60,156 bases of DNA from Halalkalibacterium ligniniphilum (GCF_000334155.1 NZ_ANNK01000096.1:1-60156); one strand, 5' to 3'. Numbered from the stretch's first letter, positions 37,461 through 47,686 are shown. Made by a program: numbers and translations. Notes: generated from the letters alone by a model not told the origin.

Positions 37461-38753
37461 TTATTTTTCACTTAATTTATTAATATCATCGAAAAAGGTT
37501 GGGTAGGAAACAGAAATGGCTTCACTACGCTCAACCTGGACTGAATCGCTCGCCACAAGTCCAGCTATCGCCATGGCCATACCAATGCGGTGATCGCCAA
37601 AGCTTTGAACCACTCCACCAGATAAGGTTGTAGGCCCTTCGATAATCATCCCATCATCCGTGGCTTGAATGGTTGCGCCAAGCTTTGTTAACTCACTAAC
37701 AACCGTATCAATTCGATTTGTTTCTTTCACTTTGAGTTCTTCTGCATCTTTGATTACAGTCCGTCCTTTTGCTTGCGTTGCAAGGACAGCGAGAACTGGA
37801 ATTTCATCGATCAAGCGAGGAATTAACTCCCCTCCTATTTCCGTACCATGGAGCGTTGACGTTTCAATCGTAAGATCCGCTACAGGCTCTCCGCCTTCAA
37901 GACGTTCATTTTCAATTTGAAGGCTTGCTCCCATTTGCTGCAAAACATCGATAACGCCAGATCGAGTTGGATTCAAGCCAACATTGGTCAACGTTAGCTT
38001 GCTGTTTGGTGTAATGGCACCTGCAACAAGGAAAAACGCTGCCGAGGAAATGTCGCCAGGAACGACAACATGACGTGCTTTTAGTACTTGCCCCCCTTTT
38101 ACAGATACCGTTAAGCCGTCTCTTTTCACTTCGACGCCGAATGCTTCAAGCATCCGTTCTGTATGATCCCGAGAAAGAGCAGGCTCTATGACAGAGGTTG
38201 TCCCTTCACTTTGCAAACCAGCAAGGAGAATGGCCGATTTTACTTGGGCACTTGCCACTTTTGATTGAAAAGAAATTCCTTTTGTTTGTCCACCGCGAAC
38301 AGATAATGGGGTGAAATTCCCATCATCACGGCCATCAATTTGTGCTCCCATTTCTCGTAAAGGAACGGTTACACGTTTCATTGGACGCTTTCCAATTGAA
38401 TCGTCGCCGATCACAACAGAATGGAAGGGCTGCGTTGCGAGAATTCCGAGCATCAGCCGTGTGGTCGTTCCAGAGTTTCCAACATCTAAAATCTCAGCTG
38501 GTTCTTCTAGTCCCTTCCAGCCCTTACCATGTACCGTTACTTTCTCTCCCTCTTGGACGATTTCCACTCCTAACTTTTGAAAGCAGGCAATCGTACTTAA
38601 ACAATCCTCACCTGCTAAAAAACCTTCAATCGTTGTCGTTCCCTCTGCGAGAGCGCCAAACATTACCGCTCGGTGAGAGATCGATTTATCACCTGGAATT
38701 CGAATGGTGCCACGAAGGCCCCCATGAATTGGTTGAACCGTTTTCGTTGCCAT
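37461..38753 (-). CDS. aroA: 3-phosphoshikimate 1-carboxyvinyltransferase (EPSP synthase)
   Basis: 430 aa enzyme of the shikimate pathway, joining phosphoenolpyruvate and shikimate-3-phosphate. The N-terminal [16 protein letters not shown], the [12 protein letters not shown] loop and the later [15 protein letters not shown] are the conserved substrate-binding blocks. The gene is called aroE in older B. subtilis naming. It follows tyrA by 12 bp and is the last gene of the aromatic supraoperon here. Confidence 0.97.
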   Translation of the reverse strand: MATKTVQPIHGGLRGTIRIPGDKSISHRAVMFGALAEGTTTIEGFLAGEDCLSTIACFQKLGVEIVQEGEKVTVHGKGWKGLEEPAEILDVGNSGTTTRLMLGILATQPFHSVVIGDDSIGKRPMKRVTVPLREMGAQIDGRDDGNFTPLSVRGGQTKGISFQSKVASAQVKSAILLAGLQSEGTTSVIEPALSRDHTERMLEAFGVEVKRDGLTVSVKGGQVLKARHVVVPGDISSAAFFLVAGAITPNSKLTLTNVGLNPTRSGVIDVLQQMGASLQIENERLEGGEPVADLTIETSTLHGTEIGGELIPRLIDEIPVLAVLATQAKGRTVIKDAEELKVKETNRIDTVVSELTKLGATIQATDDGMIIEGPTTLSGGVVQSFGDHRIGMAMAIAGLVASDSVQVERSEAISVSYPTFFDDINKLSEK

Positions 38754-38765
38754 ATTATCTCCTCC

Positions 38766-39863
38766 TTACATTGTATATGTTTCATACATTTCTCGATGAA
38801 GGGCTGACTTTGCTCCTTCTCGATCTTCCTCTGAACGAAAGCTCAAGACAAGAACTCCCATAATATCCTCACGTGTTTCTAAAATTCGTATATTTGTAAT
38901 GCTAATTTCGGCTTTTCCCAAAATGCCCGTTACATCAGAAATCACTCCAGGATGGTCTGGGACGTCAACATACAAATCATAAAAAGAAGGGATCGCACCT
39001 TTTTTATGTACTGGCAAGCCATCACGAAAGGCTTTCGCCTCCTCAAAGTAACGGAAAATTCCTTCATCATCCGCTGCTTCGATAAGAGCTTTTACATCAT
39101 TCATCTCTTCTTGCCAAGCTTCTAATAAGCGTAAAAGGCTTTCTTTATTATGGAGCAAAATATCGCGCCACATAACAGGGCTCGCCGAGGCAATTCGTGT
39201 AATATCTCGAAAGCCTCCAGCTGCTAAACGAGACACGAGGGGCTCCTCCCCTTCGATTTTTGAAACTTGATGGACGAGGCTTGCCGCAACAATGTGTGGG
39301 AAATGGCTAATTGCACCTGCTAGCTTGTCATGCTGCTCAGGTGTCATTTCAATAAATTTTGCTTTTGTCCCCTTAAGCCAATTTTGCAGTTGAATGACTG
39401 GTCGAATCGATGAACCATCTTCAGGCGTCAAAATATAAAAGGCGTTTTCAAACAAGTGGACCCTTGCCGCTTCCACTCCTGTTTTATGCGAACCTGCCAT
39501 CGGATGCCCGCCAATAAACATGACCCCTTTATCATTTAAGCATTTTGCCTTTTCTACGATTCGTTGTTTCGTGCTTCCTACATCTGTAATTAACATGCCT
39601 TCCTTTAAATCATACTTAGCGATCTCTTCAAGTATTTTTTCTGTTTTTGTAACAGGTGTCGCAATGATGACTAAATCTGCATCTGCTATCCCTTCTTGGA
39701 GATTGTTCGCTTGTTCATCGATAATACCTAGAGAACGAGCCATTTTTAGCTGTTGTTCATTGATGTCATAGCCAGAAATTGTAACATCATGTTCTTTTCG
39801 TATTGCAAGGGCAATCGAACCACCGATTAATCCGAGTCCGATGATAAAAACCTTTCGAGCCAA
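38766..39863 (-). CDS. tyrA: Prephenate dehydrogenase with ACT domain
   Basis: 365 aa NAD-dependent enzyme converting prephenate to 4-hydroxyphenylpyruvate for tyrosine. It has an N-terminal Rossmann GLGLIGGSIALAIR, the catalytic region GGHPMAGSHKTGVEAA, and a C-terminal ACT domain (about 290-360, YVDVPDHPGVISDVTGILG) for feedback control. An ATG at 39893 is in frame. TTG at 39863 is preferred because AAGGAGAG lies eight bases upstream and it gives the family start. A terminator separates it from hisC. Confidence 0.93.
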   Translation of the reverse strand: MARKVFIIGLGLIGGSIALAIRKEHDVTISGYDINEQQLKMARSLGIIDEQANNLQEGIADADLVIIATPVTKTEKILEEIAKYDLKEGMLITDVGSTKQRIVEKAKCLNDKGVMFIGGHPMAGSHKTGVEAARVHLFENAFYILTPEDGSSIRPVIQLQNWLKGTKAKFIEMTPEQHDKLAGAISHFPHIVAASLVHQVSKIEGEEPLVSRLAAGGFRDITRIASASPVMWRDILLHNKESLLRLLEAWQEEMNDVKALIEAADDEGIFRYFEEAKAFRDGLPVHKKGAIPSFYDLYVDVPDHPGVISDVTGILGKAEISITNIRILETREDIMGVLVLSFRSEEDREGAKSALHREMYETYTM

Positions 39864-39930
39864 CGGATGATCTCTCCTTTCTCGATCCAACATCTTTCTT
39901 CCCTACCCTGACAAGGAATGAGTCCCATTG

Positions 39931-39966
39931 AAAAAACCGTCCATTTCCTTATATCTGAAAGGACGG
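39931..39966 (-). terminator. Terminator between hisC and tyrA
   Basis: CCGTCC (39937-39942) pairs with GGACGG (39961-39966), followed by six T on the minus strand. It lies 11 bases after hisC, inside the supraoperon, so tyrA-aroA expression would need read-through or a promoter I did not find. Confidence 0.85.
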
Positions 39967-39976
39967 CTCCATATCG

Positions 39977-41080
39977 TTACATTTGTGGAACGGGACTTTC
40001 CTTCAACAACTGAGTTAATGCAGCAATAATCCCTTCATTTTCTTCTTGTGAACCGATTGTAATACGAATGCATGAAGGGAATCCAAGCGCTCTTCCTGAT
40101 CGGACGATGTACCCCTTTGTCAGTAAGTAATCAAACACCTCATCACTCGGTCGTTTTAAATCAATCAGAAGAAAGTTCGCTTGAGTCGGGTAATAATAAA
40201 GCTTATGCTCTTCACAAAATGCCTCAAACTGAGCAATCCCTTGCTTATTTTTTTCAATTGAGTGCTGAATAAACGCTTGATCCTCAAGACCAGCGATCGC
40301 CGCCACATGGGCAAACGTCGTATTATTAAAAGGAGGGCGAATCGGCTCAATCAAGCGAATGATCTCCTCTGAAGCGATTCCGTAACCAACCCGCAGCGCA
40401 GCTAACCCATATGCTTTGGAAAAAGTTCGTAAAATAACAAGGTTATCATAAGAATCAAGCATCTCAATGGTTTCAGGATAGTCATCTGCTGTCGTATATT
40501 CGTAGTAAGCTTCATCTGACACGACGAGAACCCCTTTCGGAACGCGCTTCATGAATGAATGAAATTGTCCTTCATTCACATACGTACCTGATGGGTTGTT
40601 CGGGTTACACACCCATACAATTTTTGTTTTCTCATCAATCGCATGAAGCATGGCTTCTAGATCGTGTACACCATTTTTTAAAGGTACTTCCCGAATTTCC
40701 GCGCCTTCAATGGTTGCATTTAATTTATATTGAGAAAATGTTGGAAACGCTGTGACCGTATTTGAATCAGGCGTTAAATATGCCCGACATAAAATTTGAA
40801 TCACTTCATCTGAGCCGTTTCCAAATATCAATTGGTTCGGTTGGACCCCCACATGCTGCGCAACACGAATTCGTAAGTCTGTTGCATAGCCATCTGGATA
40901 GATTGCTGTTTTTGATGCTGCTTCGCGAATCGCTTCAGCCACCTTAGGTGATGCACCAAATGGATTTTCATTCGAGGCTAGTTTAATGACCTTTTCAAGA
41001 CCTAGCTCTCGCTTTACATCTTCAATTGGCTTTCCTGGCACATACGCAGGCAGACCAACAATTTGTGGTTTAATGTTCAA
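39977..41080 (-). CDS. hisC: Histidinol-phosphate/aromatic aminotransferase
   Basis: 367 aa class I/II PLP enzyme. KLASNENPFGASPKV, DEAYYEY and RTFSKAYGLAALRVGYG, which holds the PLP lysine, are characteristic. In Bacillus it serves histidine, tyrosine and phenylalanine synthesis, which explains its place in the aromatic operon. A GTG at 41089 is in frame but abuts the ribosome binding site. TTG at 41080 has GAGGTG six bases upstream and gives the family N-terminus NIKPQIVGLPAY. Confidence 0.94.
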   Translation of the reverse strand: MNIKPQIVGLPAYVPGKPIEDVKRELGLEKVIKLASNENPFGASPKVAEAIREAASKTAIYPDGYATDLRIRVAQHVGVQPNQLIFGNGSDEVIQILCRAYLTPDSNTVTAFPTFSQYKLNATIEGAEIREVPLKNGVHDLEAMLHAIDEKTKIVWVCNPNNPSGTYVNEGQFHSFMKRVPKGVLVVSDEAYYEYTTADDYPETIEMLDSYDNLVILRTFSKAYGLAALRVGYGIASEEIIRLIEPIRPPFNNTTFAHVAAIAGLEDQAFIQHSIEKNKQGIAQFEAFCEEHKLYYYPTQANFLLIDLKRPSDEVFDYLLTKGYIVRSGRALGFPSCIRITIGSQEENEGIIAALTQLLKESPVPQM

Positions 41081-41121
41081 CTTTAGCACCTCACCTAGTG
41101 AAAGTATAGCTTACCTCTATG

Positions 41122-41919
41122 TTACGATGAAATGAGTGAGAGAACAAACCTTTTTATTTTTTCTAAGCCTTCTTTTCTCGTTTTTTCATCGCGAAGCTCC
41201 TGCTCTAATTCGCCAATCAAACGCACAATGGCGCTTCCTACAACGATTCCATCTGCATGATCAGCAAGCGCTTCAACCTGTTCACGCTTGGAGATACCAA
41301 ATCCGACTGCAACCGGAACGTGACTGTACGTTTTCACCGTTTGAAGAAACTCATAGACCCTTGGATCTAATTCGTCACGAACGCCTGTCACCCCTAATGA
41401 TGATACACAGTACAAAAATCCTTGTGCCTGAGAGGCGATTTTTTCAATTCGACTTTTCGATGTGGGGGCAACGAGGGAAATAAGGGCTAATCCATGCTGC
41501 TCACAGCGCTTTTGCAAAAGCGCTGATTCCTCAAAAGGAAGGTCTGGTACTAAGATCCCATCAACTTCATACTCAGATGCTTTTTCAACAAAGTTTCCTT
41601 CGCCAAATTGTAAGAGGGGGTTGACATACGTAAAGACAACCACAGGAATCGTCAGCCCTTTAGCACGCATTTCAGGAACAAGCTCTAATGCTTTTTTTAA
41701 CGTCATCCCTTGAGCAAGTGCACGCTTTGATGCCTCTTGAATGACTGGTCCGTCTGCCAAGGGATCTGAATATGGAATGCCTAGCTCTAGCAAGTCAGCA
41801 CCCGCTTCTTGCAAGGCCACTGCAAGATCAACGGTCGCTTCAGGTGTCGGATCCCCAGCTGTAATAAAAGGAATAAATAAATTGCGTTTGTTTGCGATGT
41901 ATTCATTTAACCGACTCAT
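41122..41919 (-). CDS. trpA: Tryptophan synthase alpha chain
   Basis: 265 aa TIM barrel that splits indole-3-glycerol phosphate to indole. The catalytic Glu lies in [18 protein letters not shown], with the catalytic Asp in the same block. FITAGDPT and AVGFGIS are phosphate-binding loops. It forms a complex with TrpB. Its ATG overlaps the trpB stop by four bases. Confidence 0.97.
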   Translation of the reverse strand: MSRLNEYIANKRNLFIPFITAGDPTPEATVDLAVALQEAGADLLELGIPYSDPLADGPVIQEASKRALAQGMTLKKALELVPEMRAKGLTIPVVVFTYVNPLLQFGEGNFVEKASEYEVDGILVPDLPFEESALLQKRCEQHGLALISLVAPTSKSRIEKIASQAQGFLYCVSSLGVTGVRDELDPRVYEFLQTVKTYSHVPVAVGFGISKREQVEALADHADGIVVGSAIVRLIGELEQELRDEKTRKEGLEKIKRFVLSLISS

Positions 41920-43112
41920 GCTTCGTCACCTCGGAAATGCTTCATTAGCGTATGCACATCTTTATCACCACGGCCTGATAGACAGACAAGAATGCGGGCA
42001 CCTTTTTCCAACGTTTTCGCCCGCTCAAACGCTTTCGCGAGGGCATGAGCAGATTCAACAGCTGGAATGATCCCCTCTGTCTCAGATAGTAGTTTCAAGG
42101 CATCGAGAGCCTGTTTATCCGTTACCGCCTCGTACTGAACACGACCCTCGCTTGCTAAATAAGCATGCTCAGGCCCTACGCCTGGATAATCAAGTCCTGC
42201 TGATATGGAATAAGGCTCAGTAATTTGTCCGCCCTCATCCTGTAGAAGATACGTCATCGACCCATGAATGACCCCAATCCGTCCTTTTGTAATCGTTGCT
42301 GCGTGCCGGTCAGTATCCACACCCATTCCTGCCGCTTCGACACCAATTAAACGGACATCGTCCTCAAGAAACGGGTAAAACGTTCCGATCGCATTACTTC
42401 CCCCACCAACACAAGCAATCACTTCAGTTGGTAGCGTGCCTACTGCCTCTTGAAACTGAGCTCTTGCTTCATCGCCAATAATTCGTTGGAAATCACGAAC
42501 CATACGTGGATATGGGTGAGGACCAACAACAGAACCAATTAAATAAAACGTATCTTCAGCGTGTGTTACCCAGTAGCGGATCGCTTCATTTGTTGCATCC
42601 TTTAACGTCTTACTCCCCGATTTAGCAGGAATGACTTCAGCACCTAAAAGCTCCATCCGAAAGACGTTCAACGCTTGACGCTCCATGTCTTCTTCACCCA
42701 TAAACACTTTGCATTCAAGGCCGAAGCGTGCAGCAATGGTTGCCGTTGCTACACCGTGCTGCCCTGCACCTGTTTCAGCAACGATTTTTTTCTTGCCCAT
42801 TCGTTTTGCGAGGAGCGCCTGACCCATTGCATTGTTCAGCTTATGCGCACCTGTATGGAGCAGATCTTCACGCTTTAAGTAGATCTGTGCCCCACCTAAA
42901 GCTTCACTAACATTTTTTGCATAGGTTAACGCTGTCGGGCGTCCTGCATATTCCCGCAGCTGCTCTTTATAATCTTCATGAAAGCTTGGATCTGCCATTG
43001 CCTCCTCTAATGCTGACTCTAATTCCTCAATTGCACTCATCAGTGTTTCAGGAACATACTTTCCGCCGAATTGGCCAAAACGACCGCGCTTATCAGGATA
43101 TGTCATGTCCAT
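41916..43112 (-). CDS. trpB: Tryptophan synthase beta chain
   Basis: 398 aa PLP enzyme that joins indole and serine. [18 protein letters not shown] holds the PLP lysine, and [13 protein letters not shown] is the phosphate-binding loop. [16 protein letters not shown] is the standard N-terminus. It overlaps trpF by 20 bases and trpA by four, typical of the tightly coupled trp operon. Confidence 0.97.
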   Translation of the reverse strand: MDMTYPDKRGRFGQFGGKYVPETLMSAIEELESALEEAMADPSFHEDYKEQLREYAGRPTALTYAKNVSEALGGAQIYLKREDLLHTGAHKLNNAMGQALLAKRMGKKKIVAETGAGQHGVATATIAARFGLECKVFMGEEDMERQALNVFRMELLGAEVIPAKSGSKTLKDATNEAIRYWVTHAEDTFYLIGSVVGPHPYPRMVRDFQRIIGDEARAQFQEAVGTLPTEVIACVGGGSNAIGTFYPFLEDDVRLIGVEAAGMGVDTDRHAATITKGRIGVIHGSMTYLLQDEGGQITEPYSISAGLDYPGVGPEHAYLASEGRVQYEAVTDKQALDALKLLSETEGIIPAVESAHALAKAFERAKTLEKGARILVCLSGRGDKDVHTLMKHFRGDEA

Positions 43113-43746
43113 GTTGATTTACCCTCATTTCTATCTGTGAAATTCGCTCAGCATTTTTTTGTTCTTCTGATTCAATCCCACTTGAAATATCGATCCCAGC
43201 TGGTTTATACGAAAGCAAACCAGACACATTTTCCGGTGTGATTCCTCCAGCTATAAAAACGAGCACACCTTGGCGTTTTCCCTCTTCAATGTAAGCAGGG
43301 ATGTGTGACCAGTCAAAGGTTTGACCTGTTCCACCCCACTGTCCTTTTACCTTGCTGTCAATGATGAAGCCGTCAACGATCCCTTCATAGGATTTCATCG
43401 CATCAATAGCCGTCTTAGAATGATGGATCGCCTTCCATACAGGAAGCTTGCATCGTTCCTTAATCGCCTTCACTTCCTCTGGAGATTCAGAGCCATGACA
43501 CTGGATGATATCAATTGGGGCTTTTTTGACAACTTTTTCAATCTCCTCGATCCGTTCATTAACAAACAGGGCGACAATTTTTTTTCCGTGAACAGGTACG
43601 ACCTTCAACCATTCAGCAACGTCATCAGCCTCAACTCGACGTTTACTTTCTGCGAATACGAAACCAAGGTACTCTCCATTTGAGGCAACGGTTGTTTTAA
43701 CATCCTGCATTGAACGATTGCCGCAATACTTAAGAACGGGCTTCAA
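43093..43746 (-). CDS. trpF: Phosphoribosylanthranilate isomerase
   Basis: 217 aa TIM barrel of the tryptophan pathway. The start [15 protein letters not shown] has the catalytic cysteine of the KxCG motif, and [19 protein letters not shown] contains the catalytic Asp region. The frame extends to 43815, but TTG at 43746 has GGAGGGG six bases upstream and matches the family start. It overlaps the trpC end by 17 bases. Confidence 0.96.
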   Translation of the reverse strand: MKPVLKYCGNRSMQDVKTTVASNGEYLGFVFAESKRRVEADDVAEWLKVVPVHGKKIVALFVNERIEEIEKVVKKAPIDIIQCHGSESPEEVKAIKERCKLPVWKAIHHSKTAIDAMKSYEGIVDGFIIDSKVKGQWGGTGQTFDWSHIPAYIEEGKRQGVLVFIAGGITPENVSGLLSYKPAGIDISSGIESEEQKNAERISQIEMRVNQHGHDIS

Positions 43747-44503
43747 TTTGTTCCCCTCCGAACAAGTGATAAATGCCTTCCTGAGGAGTACGTGCACGCA
43801 TAAGCGATTCACCAACTAAAACCCCTGCTGCTCCAGCCTGTGCGACACGTTCGATATCTGAACGGTTAAAAATTCCACTCTCACTAAGAAATAGACTGTC
43901 TTTAGGAATCATTTCACTCATTAATTCAGTCTGAGCTAAGTCTGTTTCAAATGTTTTTAAATTCCGGTTGTTCACACCGATTAAGGTAGGTGTAAAAGTC
44001 GAGAGAAGCTCTTCAAGCTCTTCTTTACTATGAACTTCGACTAAGCACTCAAGACCTATCTCATGTGCAATCTTATAAAAATGATGAAGGGTTTCAATCG
44101 GGACGGTTCCAACAATGAGCAAAATGGCATCAGCACCGATTCGCTCACTTTCCTCAATTTGGCGCTCATCGATAATAAAATCCTTTCGTAGCACCGGCAA
44201 ATGTACGGAGCGTTTGACCGCAGTTAAATAATCCCGATGTCCTTGAAAATATAGCTGATCGGTTAAAACTGAAATGGCGTCCGCTCCACCTTCTTCATAG
44301 CCTTTCGCAATCTTAACTGGTTCAAAATCTTCCCGGATCAAGCCCTTTGAAGGAGAAGCTTTTTTTACTTCTGCTAGTAAACCAACAGAACGGTTTGGCT
44401 TACGTAGCGCCTCATAGAGAGAATATTTCGTTACCTCGACTTGTTCTGGAAGCTCAAGATGTTCGACTTCTTCACGCTTTGTCTGAATAATCTTCTCAAG
44501 CAT
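43730..44503 (-). CDS. trpC: Indole-3-glycerol phosphate synthase
   Basis: 257 aa TIM-barrel enzyme closing the indole ring. LLAEVKKASPSKGLI contains the catalytic lysine and glutamate region. VLRKDFIID and GVNNRNLKTFETDL are family hallmarks. The reading frame extends upstream to 44596, but the ATG at 44503 has AAAGGAG upstream and the usual length. It overlaps trpD by eight bases. Confidence 0.97.
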   Translation of the reverse strand: MLEKIIQTKREEVEHLELPEQVEVTKYSLYEALRKPNRSVGLLAEVKKASPSKGLIREDFEPVKIAKGYEEGGADAISVLTDQLYFQGHRDYLTAVKRSVHLPVLRKDFIIDERQIEESERIGADAILLIVGTVPIETLHHFYKIAHEIGLECLVEVHSKEELEELLSTFTPTLIGVNNRNLKTFETDLAQTELMSEMIPKDSLFLSESGIFNRSDIERVAQAGAAGVLVGESLMRARTPQEGIYHLFGGEQIEARS

Positions 44504-45521
44504 GCTGGGACTCCTTTCGTTCTCTCTGGAGAGTAAGAAAATGGCGGTATACGTCACCGCGTTCAACCGCCTCACGAACAAGCTCCACACCCTCACGAAT
44601 CGATTTTACACGATCAGCGACATAAAGGGCTGCACCAGCATTAAAGAGAACGATTTGCTGCGCTGAATCGTTTGCTTCTCCAGCAAGAACTTGTTTGATC
44701 AGCTCTCCGCTTTCAGCAGCAGATGAGACTTGTAGGTCTTCTAATCTGCCACGTGTTAATCCCACATCTTCTGGCGTCAATGTATACTGCGTTACTTTCC
44801 CGTCCTTCACTTCAACAACTTGAGTCGTACCTGTAATGGAGCACTCATCCATTCCGTCTTCTCCCGTCACAAAAAGGGCATGTTTCGTCCCTAGTCGATT
44901 TAGGGTTTCCGCCATTTTTTTTGCAAATCCCGTATCATAGACGCCTATTAACTGATGCTTTGCTCGCGCCGGATTCGTAAGGGGGCCAAGGACGTTAAAA
45001 ACGGTTCGGAAGCCAATTTCACTTCTAGGGGTTACTGCATACTTCATGGCTACATGGTAAATCGGCGCAAATAAAAAGGACATGTTTTGCTTTTCAAGTG
45101 CTTCCGCTGCCGCCTCAGGTGTGCTTTGAATCGGAATGTTTAACTCTTCAAGTACATCGGCGCTTCCGCTTTTAGAAGAAACAGCGCGATTTCCATGCTT
45201 TGCTACTTTTACACCCATCGCTGATAAAACGAGAGCTGTCGTTGTGGAGATGTTAAATGTATTAGCACCATCGCCACCTGTTCCACACGTATCCACCACA
45301 TCTTCAAAGGTATGGGGAATGGTAATCGCATGACTTCGCATCGCTTGGGCAAAGCCAGTCATCTCATCGACCGTCTCGCCACGGAAGCGAAGGACCGTCA
45401 AAAAACTCGCAATTTGGCTAGGTGTGGCATATCCCTTCATGATCTCATCCATGACATTTCTAGCTTCTGCTTCCGTTAACGTCTTTCCTTCCATGCATGC
45501 TTTTAGTATGTCTTTAAGCAT
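44496..45521 (-). CDS. trpD: Anthranilate phosphoribosyltransferase
   Basis: 341 aa enzyme attaching phosphoribosyl to anthranilate. DTCGTGGDGANTFNIST and KHGNRAVSSKSGSADVLEEL are the PRPP- and substrate-binding loops. The ATG at 45521 follows AAGGAGG; the frame extends to 45545. It overlaps trpE by eight bases and trpC by eight. Confidence 0.97.
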   Translation of the reverse strand: MLKDILKACMEGKTLTEAEARNVMDEIMKGYATPSQIASFLTVLRFRGETVDEMTGFAQAMRSHAITIPHTFEDVVDTCGTGGDGANTFNISTTTALVLSAMGVKVAKHGNRAVSSKSGSADVLEELNIPIQSTPEAAAEALEKQNMSFLFAPIYHVAMKYAVTPRSEIGFRTVFNVLGPLTNPARAKHQLIGVYDTGFAKKMAETLNRLGTKHALFVTGEDGMDECSITGTTQVVEVKDGKVTQYTLTPEDVGLTRGRLEDLQVSSAAESGELIKQVLAGEANDSAQQIVLFNAGAALYVADRVKSIREGVELVREAVERGDVYRHFLTLQRERKESQHA

Positions 45522-47028
45522 GACGCTTCGCCTCCTTCTCCCCAAACATCGCTTCAGCCACTTGCACAGCCTTCAACAATGCTTTTGCTTTATTTCTCGT
45601 CTCTTCATATTCATTTTCAGGAACAGAGTCTGCTACAATTCCTGCTCCAGCCTGAATAAATACTTTGCCATCTTGCACCACCATCGTTCGAATCGCAATG
45701 CAGGAATCAATGTTTCCATCATAGCCAAGGTAGCCAATCGCACCTGCATAAAGTCCTCGCTTCGTCGGTTCAAGCTCCTTTAAAATTTCCATTGCGCGGA
45801 TTTTAGGTGCACCAGACACGGTTCCCGCCGGAAAGGAGCGATGGAGCGCTTCAAGTGGGTGAAGCCCTTCGCGCAATTCACCTGTAACCTTTGAAATGAT
45901 GTGCATCACATGTGAAAATTTCCCTATTTCTAAGAGCGCCGGTGTTTTGACAGAACCATAGGTAGCAACCCTTCCCACATCATTTCTTGCGAGATCGACG
46001 AGCATGTAATGCTCCGCACGCTCCTTTTCATCTGCAAGTAACTCTTCAGCAAGTGCATCATCCTCTTCAGGTGTCTCTCCTCGCTTACGCGTACCCGCAA
46101 TCGGATGAATCTCCACATGACGGTTCTCCACCTGCACGAGCCGCTCTGGAGAGCTACCCACCACTTCTTTGTTGTCAAATTTCAAATAAAACAGATAAGG
46201 AGACGGATTAATCATTCGTAGCACTCGGTACAAATCAAGAGCTGAAACCGTGACATCCATTTCAAAACGCTGTGAAAGAACAGCTTGAAAAACATCCCCT
46301 GCGCGAATATATTCCTTAATCTTCTCCACATCTTTAAGGAAGGCATCTTTTTCATAATTCGACCGTACGCCCTCAAAGCTAACAGGGCCTTCAAGCTGAG
46401 GTGGTGTGCCAAGACGCCCCGCCCTTCCCGGCTGATCCAGACGGTCAACGAGCGCCTGAATGATTTGCACTGCTTCCTGATAACGATCTTCAATCTTTCC
46501 TTTTTCTTGTGTCTCGCTAAAATGGGTAATCGTTAGCTGCTTTTGCGTATGATCGTAAGTAATCATTGTTTGACAAAAAAGGAAGTGATAGAGAGGGTCC
46601 AGATGCTTCTTTCCTTCCACAGCGAGACTAGGCTCAATTGTATCGATGGCATCATAAGCCATGTAACCGACAGCTCCGCCGCGAAACGGAATGGGTAGCT
46701 CAACTGGCTGCACCTGTAAGGCCTCTAATGTCTGATCAAATGCTTTTTGAAAGCTATCCTGCTTAACAATGACTCGACCAGATCGATCGACCGCTTTGTA
46801 CATGCCTAATTCCTCAATTAATTCGATCATTGGGTTCAACCCAATAAAAGAATAGCGAGACCATGGCGATTCATCATCTTTGCTTTCAAGGATAAAGGAA
46901 ACCTGCTCATTTACTTGTTGAACAATTTGAATAGGGGTAATGGCATCGGCAAAGAACTCACCGACCACCGGAACAGTTTTGTAGCTGCGCGCAGCTTCTA
47001 CAAAATCCTGGTAAGAGGTCATCTTCAT
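45514..47028 (-). CDS. trpE: Anthranilate synthase component I
   Basis: 504 aa chorismate-using enzyme and first committed step of tryptophan synthesis. The C-terminal block GTRKRGETPEEDDALAEELL and the later GAPKIRAMEILKELEP are the chorismate-binding motifs. The N-terminal domain has the regulatory tryptophan-site region (LESKDDESPWSRYSFIG). No trpG follows; the glutaminase subunit must be encoded elsewhere, as in B. subtilis, where it lies in the folate operon. AAAGGAG precedes the ATG. The gene heads the trp genes behind a TRAP-controlled leader. Confidence 0.97.
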   Translation of the reverse strand: MKMTSYQDFVEAARSYKTVPVVGEFFADAITPIQIVQQVNEQVSFILESKDDESPWSRYSFIGLNPMIELIEELGMYKAVDRSGRVIVKQDSFQKAFDQTLEALQVQPVELPIPFRGGAVGYMAYDAIDTIEPSLAVEGKKHLDPLYHFLFCQTMITYDHTQKQLTITHFSETQEKGKIEDRYQEAVQIIQALVDRLDQPGRAGRLGTPPQLEGPVSFEGVRSNYEKDAFLKDVEKIKEYIRAGDVFQAVLSQRFEMDVTVSALDLYRVLRMINPSPYLFYLKFDNKEVVGSSPERLVQVENRHVEIHPIAGTRKRGETPEEDDALAEELLADEKERAEHYMLVDLARNDVGRVATYGSVKTPALLEIGKFSHVMHIISKVTGELREGLHPLEALHRSFPAGTVSGAPKIRAMEILKELEPTKRGLYAGAIGYLGYDGNIDSCIAIRTMVVQDGKVFIQAGAGIVADSVPENEYEETRNKAKALLKAVQVAEAMFGEKEAKRHA

Positions 47029-47172
47029 TTACATTCACTCCTTTGTCTGTGGAATGAAAGAATGAAGGAGAAGATTAGGGGGAGAATATCTTTATTCGTA
47101 TATACAAACTCGGCAAGAAGCCAAACGTCATCTACACGGCTACGTCAATAGGAACGTGAGACACCAACAACT

Positions 47173-47203
47173 AAAAAAGCCCCAAGACGAGGCGTCTAAG
47201 GGC
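47173..47203 (-). terminator. trp leader attenuator terminator
   Basis: GCCC (47200-47203) and AGACG pair with CGTCT and GGGC (47179-47182), followed by six T on the minus strand. It lies immediately downstream of the TRAP-binding triplets and about 145 bases before trpE. Confidence 0.9.
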
Positions 47204-47222
47204 ATAATGTACATACGTATCC

Positions 47223-47284
47223 CTCTGCTCTGCTCTCCTCAACTCAACTTCATTCTCAACTCGACTCTTCAATCTCACTTACTC
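47223..47284 (-). promoter_or_regulatory. TRAP (MtrB) binding site in the trp leader
   Basis: Eleven triplets read in the RNA direction, ten GAG and one AAG. Most are spaced exactly five bases start to start; the exceptions are 7, 8 and 9. TRAP is an 11-mer ring that binds 11 (G/U)AG repeats, so the number fits. Binding by tryptophan-loaded TRAP should block the antiterminator and allow the terminator at 47173-47203 to form. Confidence 0.93.
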
Positions 47285-47298
47285 GTTTCAATGCTTTT

Positions 47299-47328
47299 AT
47301 TTTACCTTGATTAGGAATCTTTTGTCAA
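47299..47328 (-). promoter_or_regulatory. trp operon promoter
   Basis: TTGACA (47323-47328), 18 bases, TAAAAT (47299-47304) on the minus strand. The -35 overlaps the last codons of aroH, as in the B. subtilis supraoperon. The leader before trpE is about 260 nt. Confidence 0.85.
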
Positions 47329-47685
47329 CTTCAAGTCTGGTCGAAGCTTTACGGCATCATGTAAATAGATGTGCTGTACGTCCTCTTGTTGTAAGGCTGT
47401 ATTCACCGTCATCATCACACGAATACAACGAGGTAAACTATTTGGAACAGGAATTTCAAGTGCACACATCACAGGGACAAAGGTCCACCCTTCAATGCGA
47501 CGTAACGCCTTTGCCGGAAACGTGGATGGCAAATCTTCCGTTACAGTAATTAACACTTGGGCCACGTCCGCTGGCTCAATGTTATTCGCTTCACACATTA
47601 CTCGAACAAGCTCCTCCGTTGCATCAAGAATTTCCGCTTCATTGTTTTCATACACCGTTGTTGCTCCTCTTACTCCACGAATCAT
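47311..47685 (-). CDS. aroH: Chorismate mutase, AroH type
   Basis: 124 aa trimeric enzyme turning chorismate to prephenate. MIRGVRGATTVYENN and the C-terminal block IRVMMTVNTALQQEDVQHIY are typical of the B. subtilis AroH class, which shares the active site between subunits. It follows aroB by one base. The trp promoter lies in its 3' end. Confidence 0.96.
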   Translation of the reverse strand: MIRGVRGATTVYENNEAEILDATEELVRVMCEANNIEPADVAQVLITVTEDLPSTFPAKALRRIEGWTFVPVMCALEIPVPNSLPRCIRVMMTVNTALQQEDVQHIYLHDAVKLRPDLKLTKDS

Positions 47686-47686
47686 G

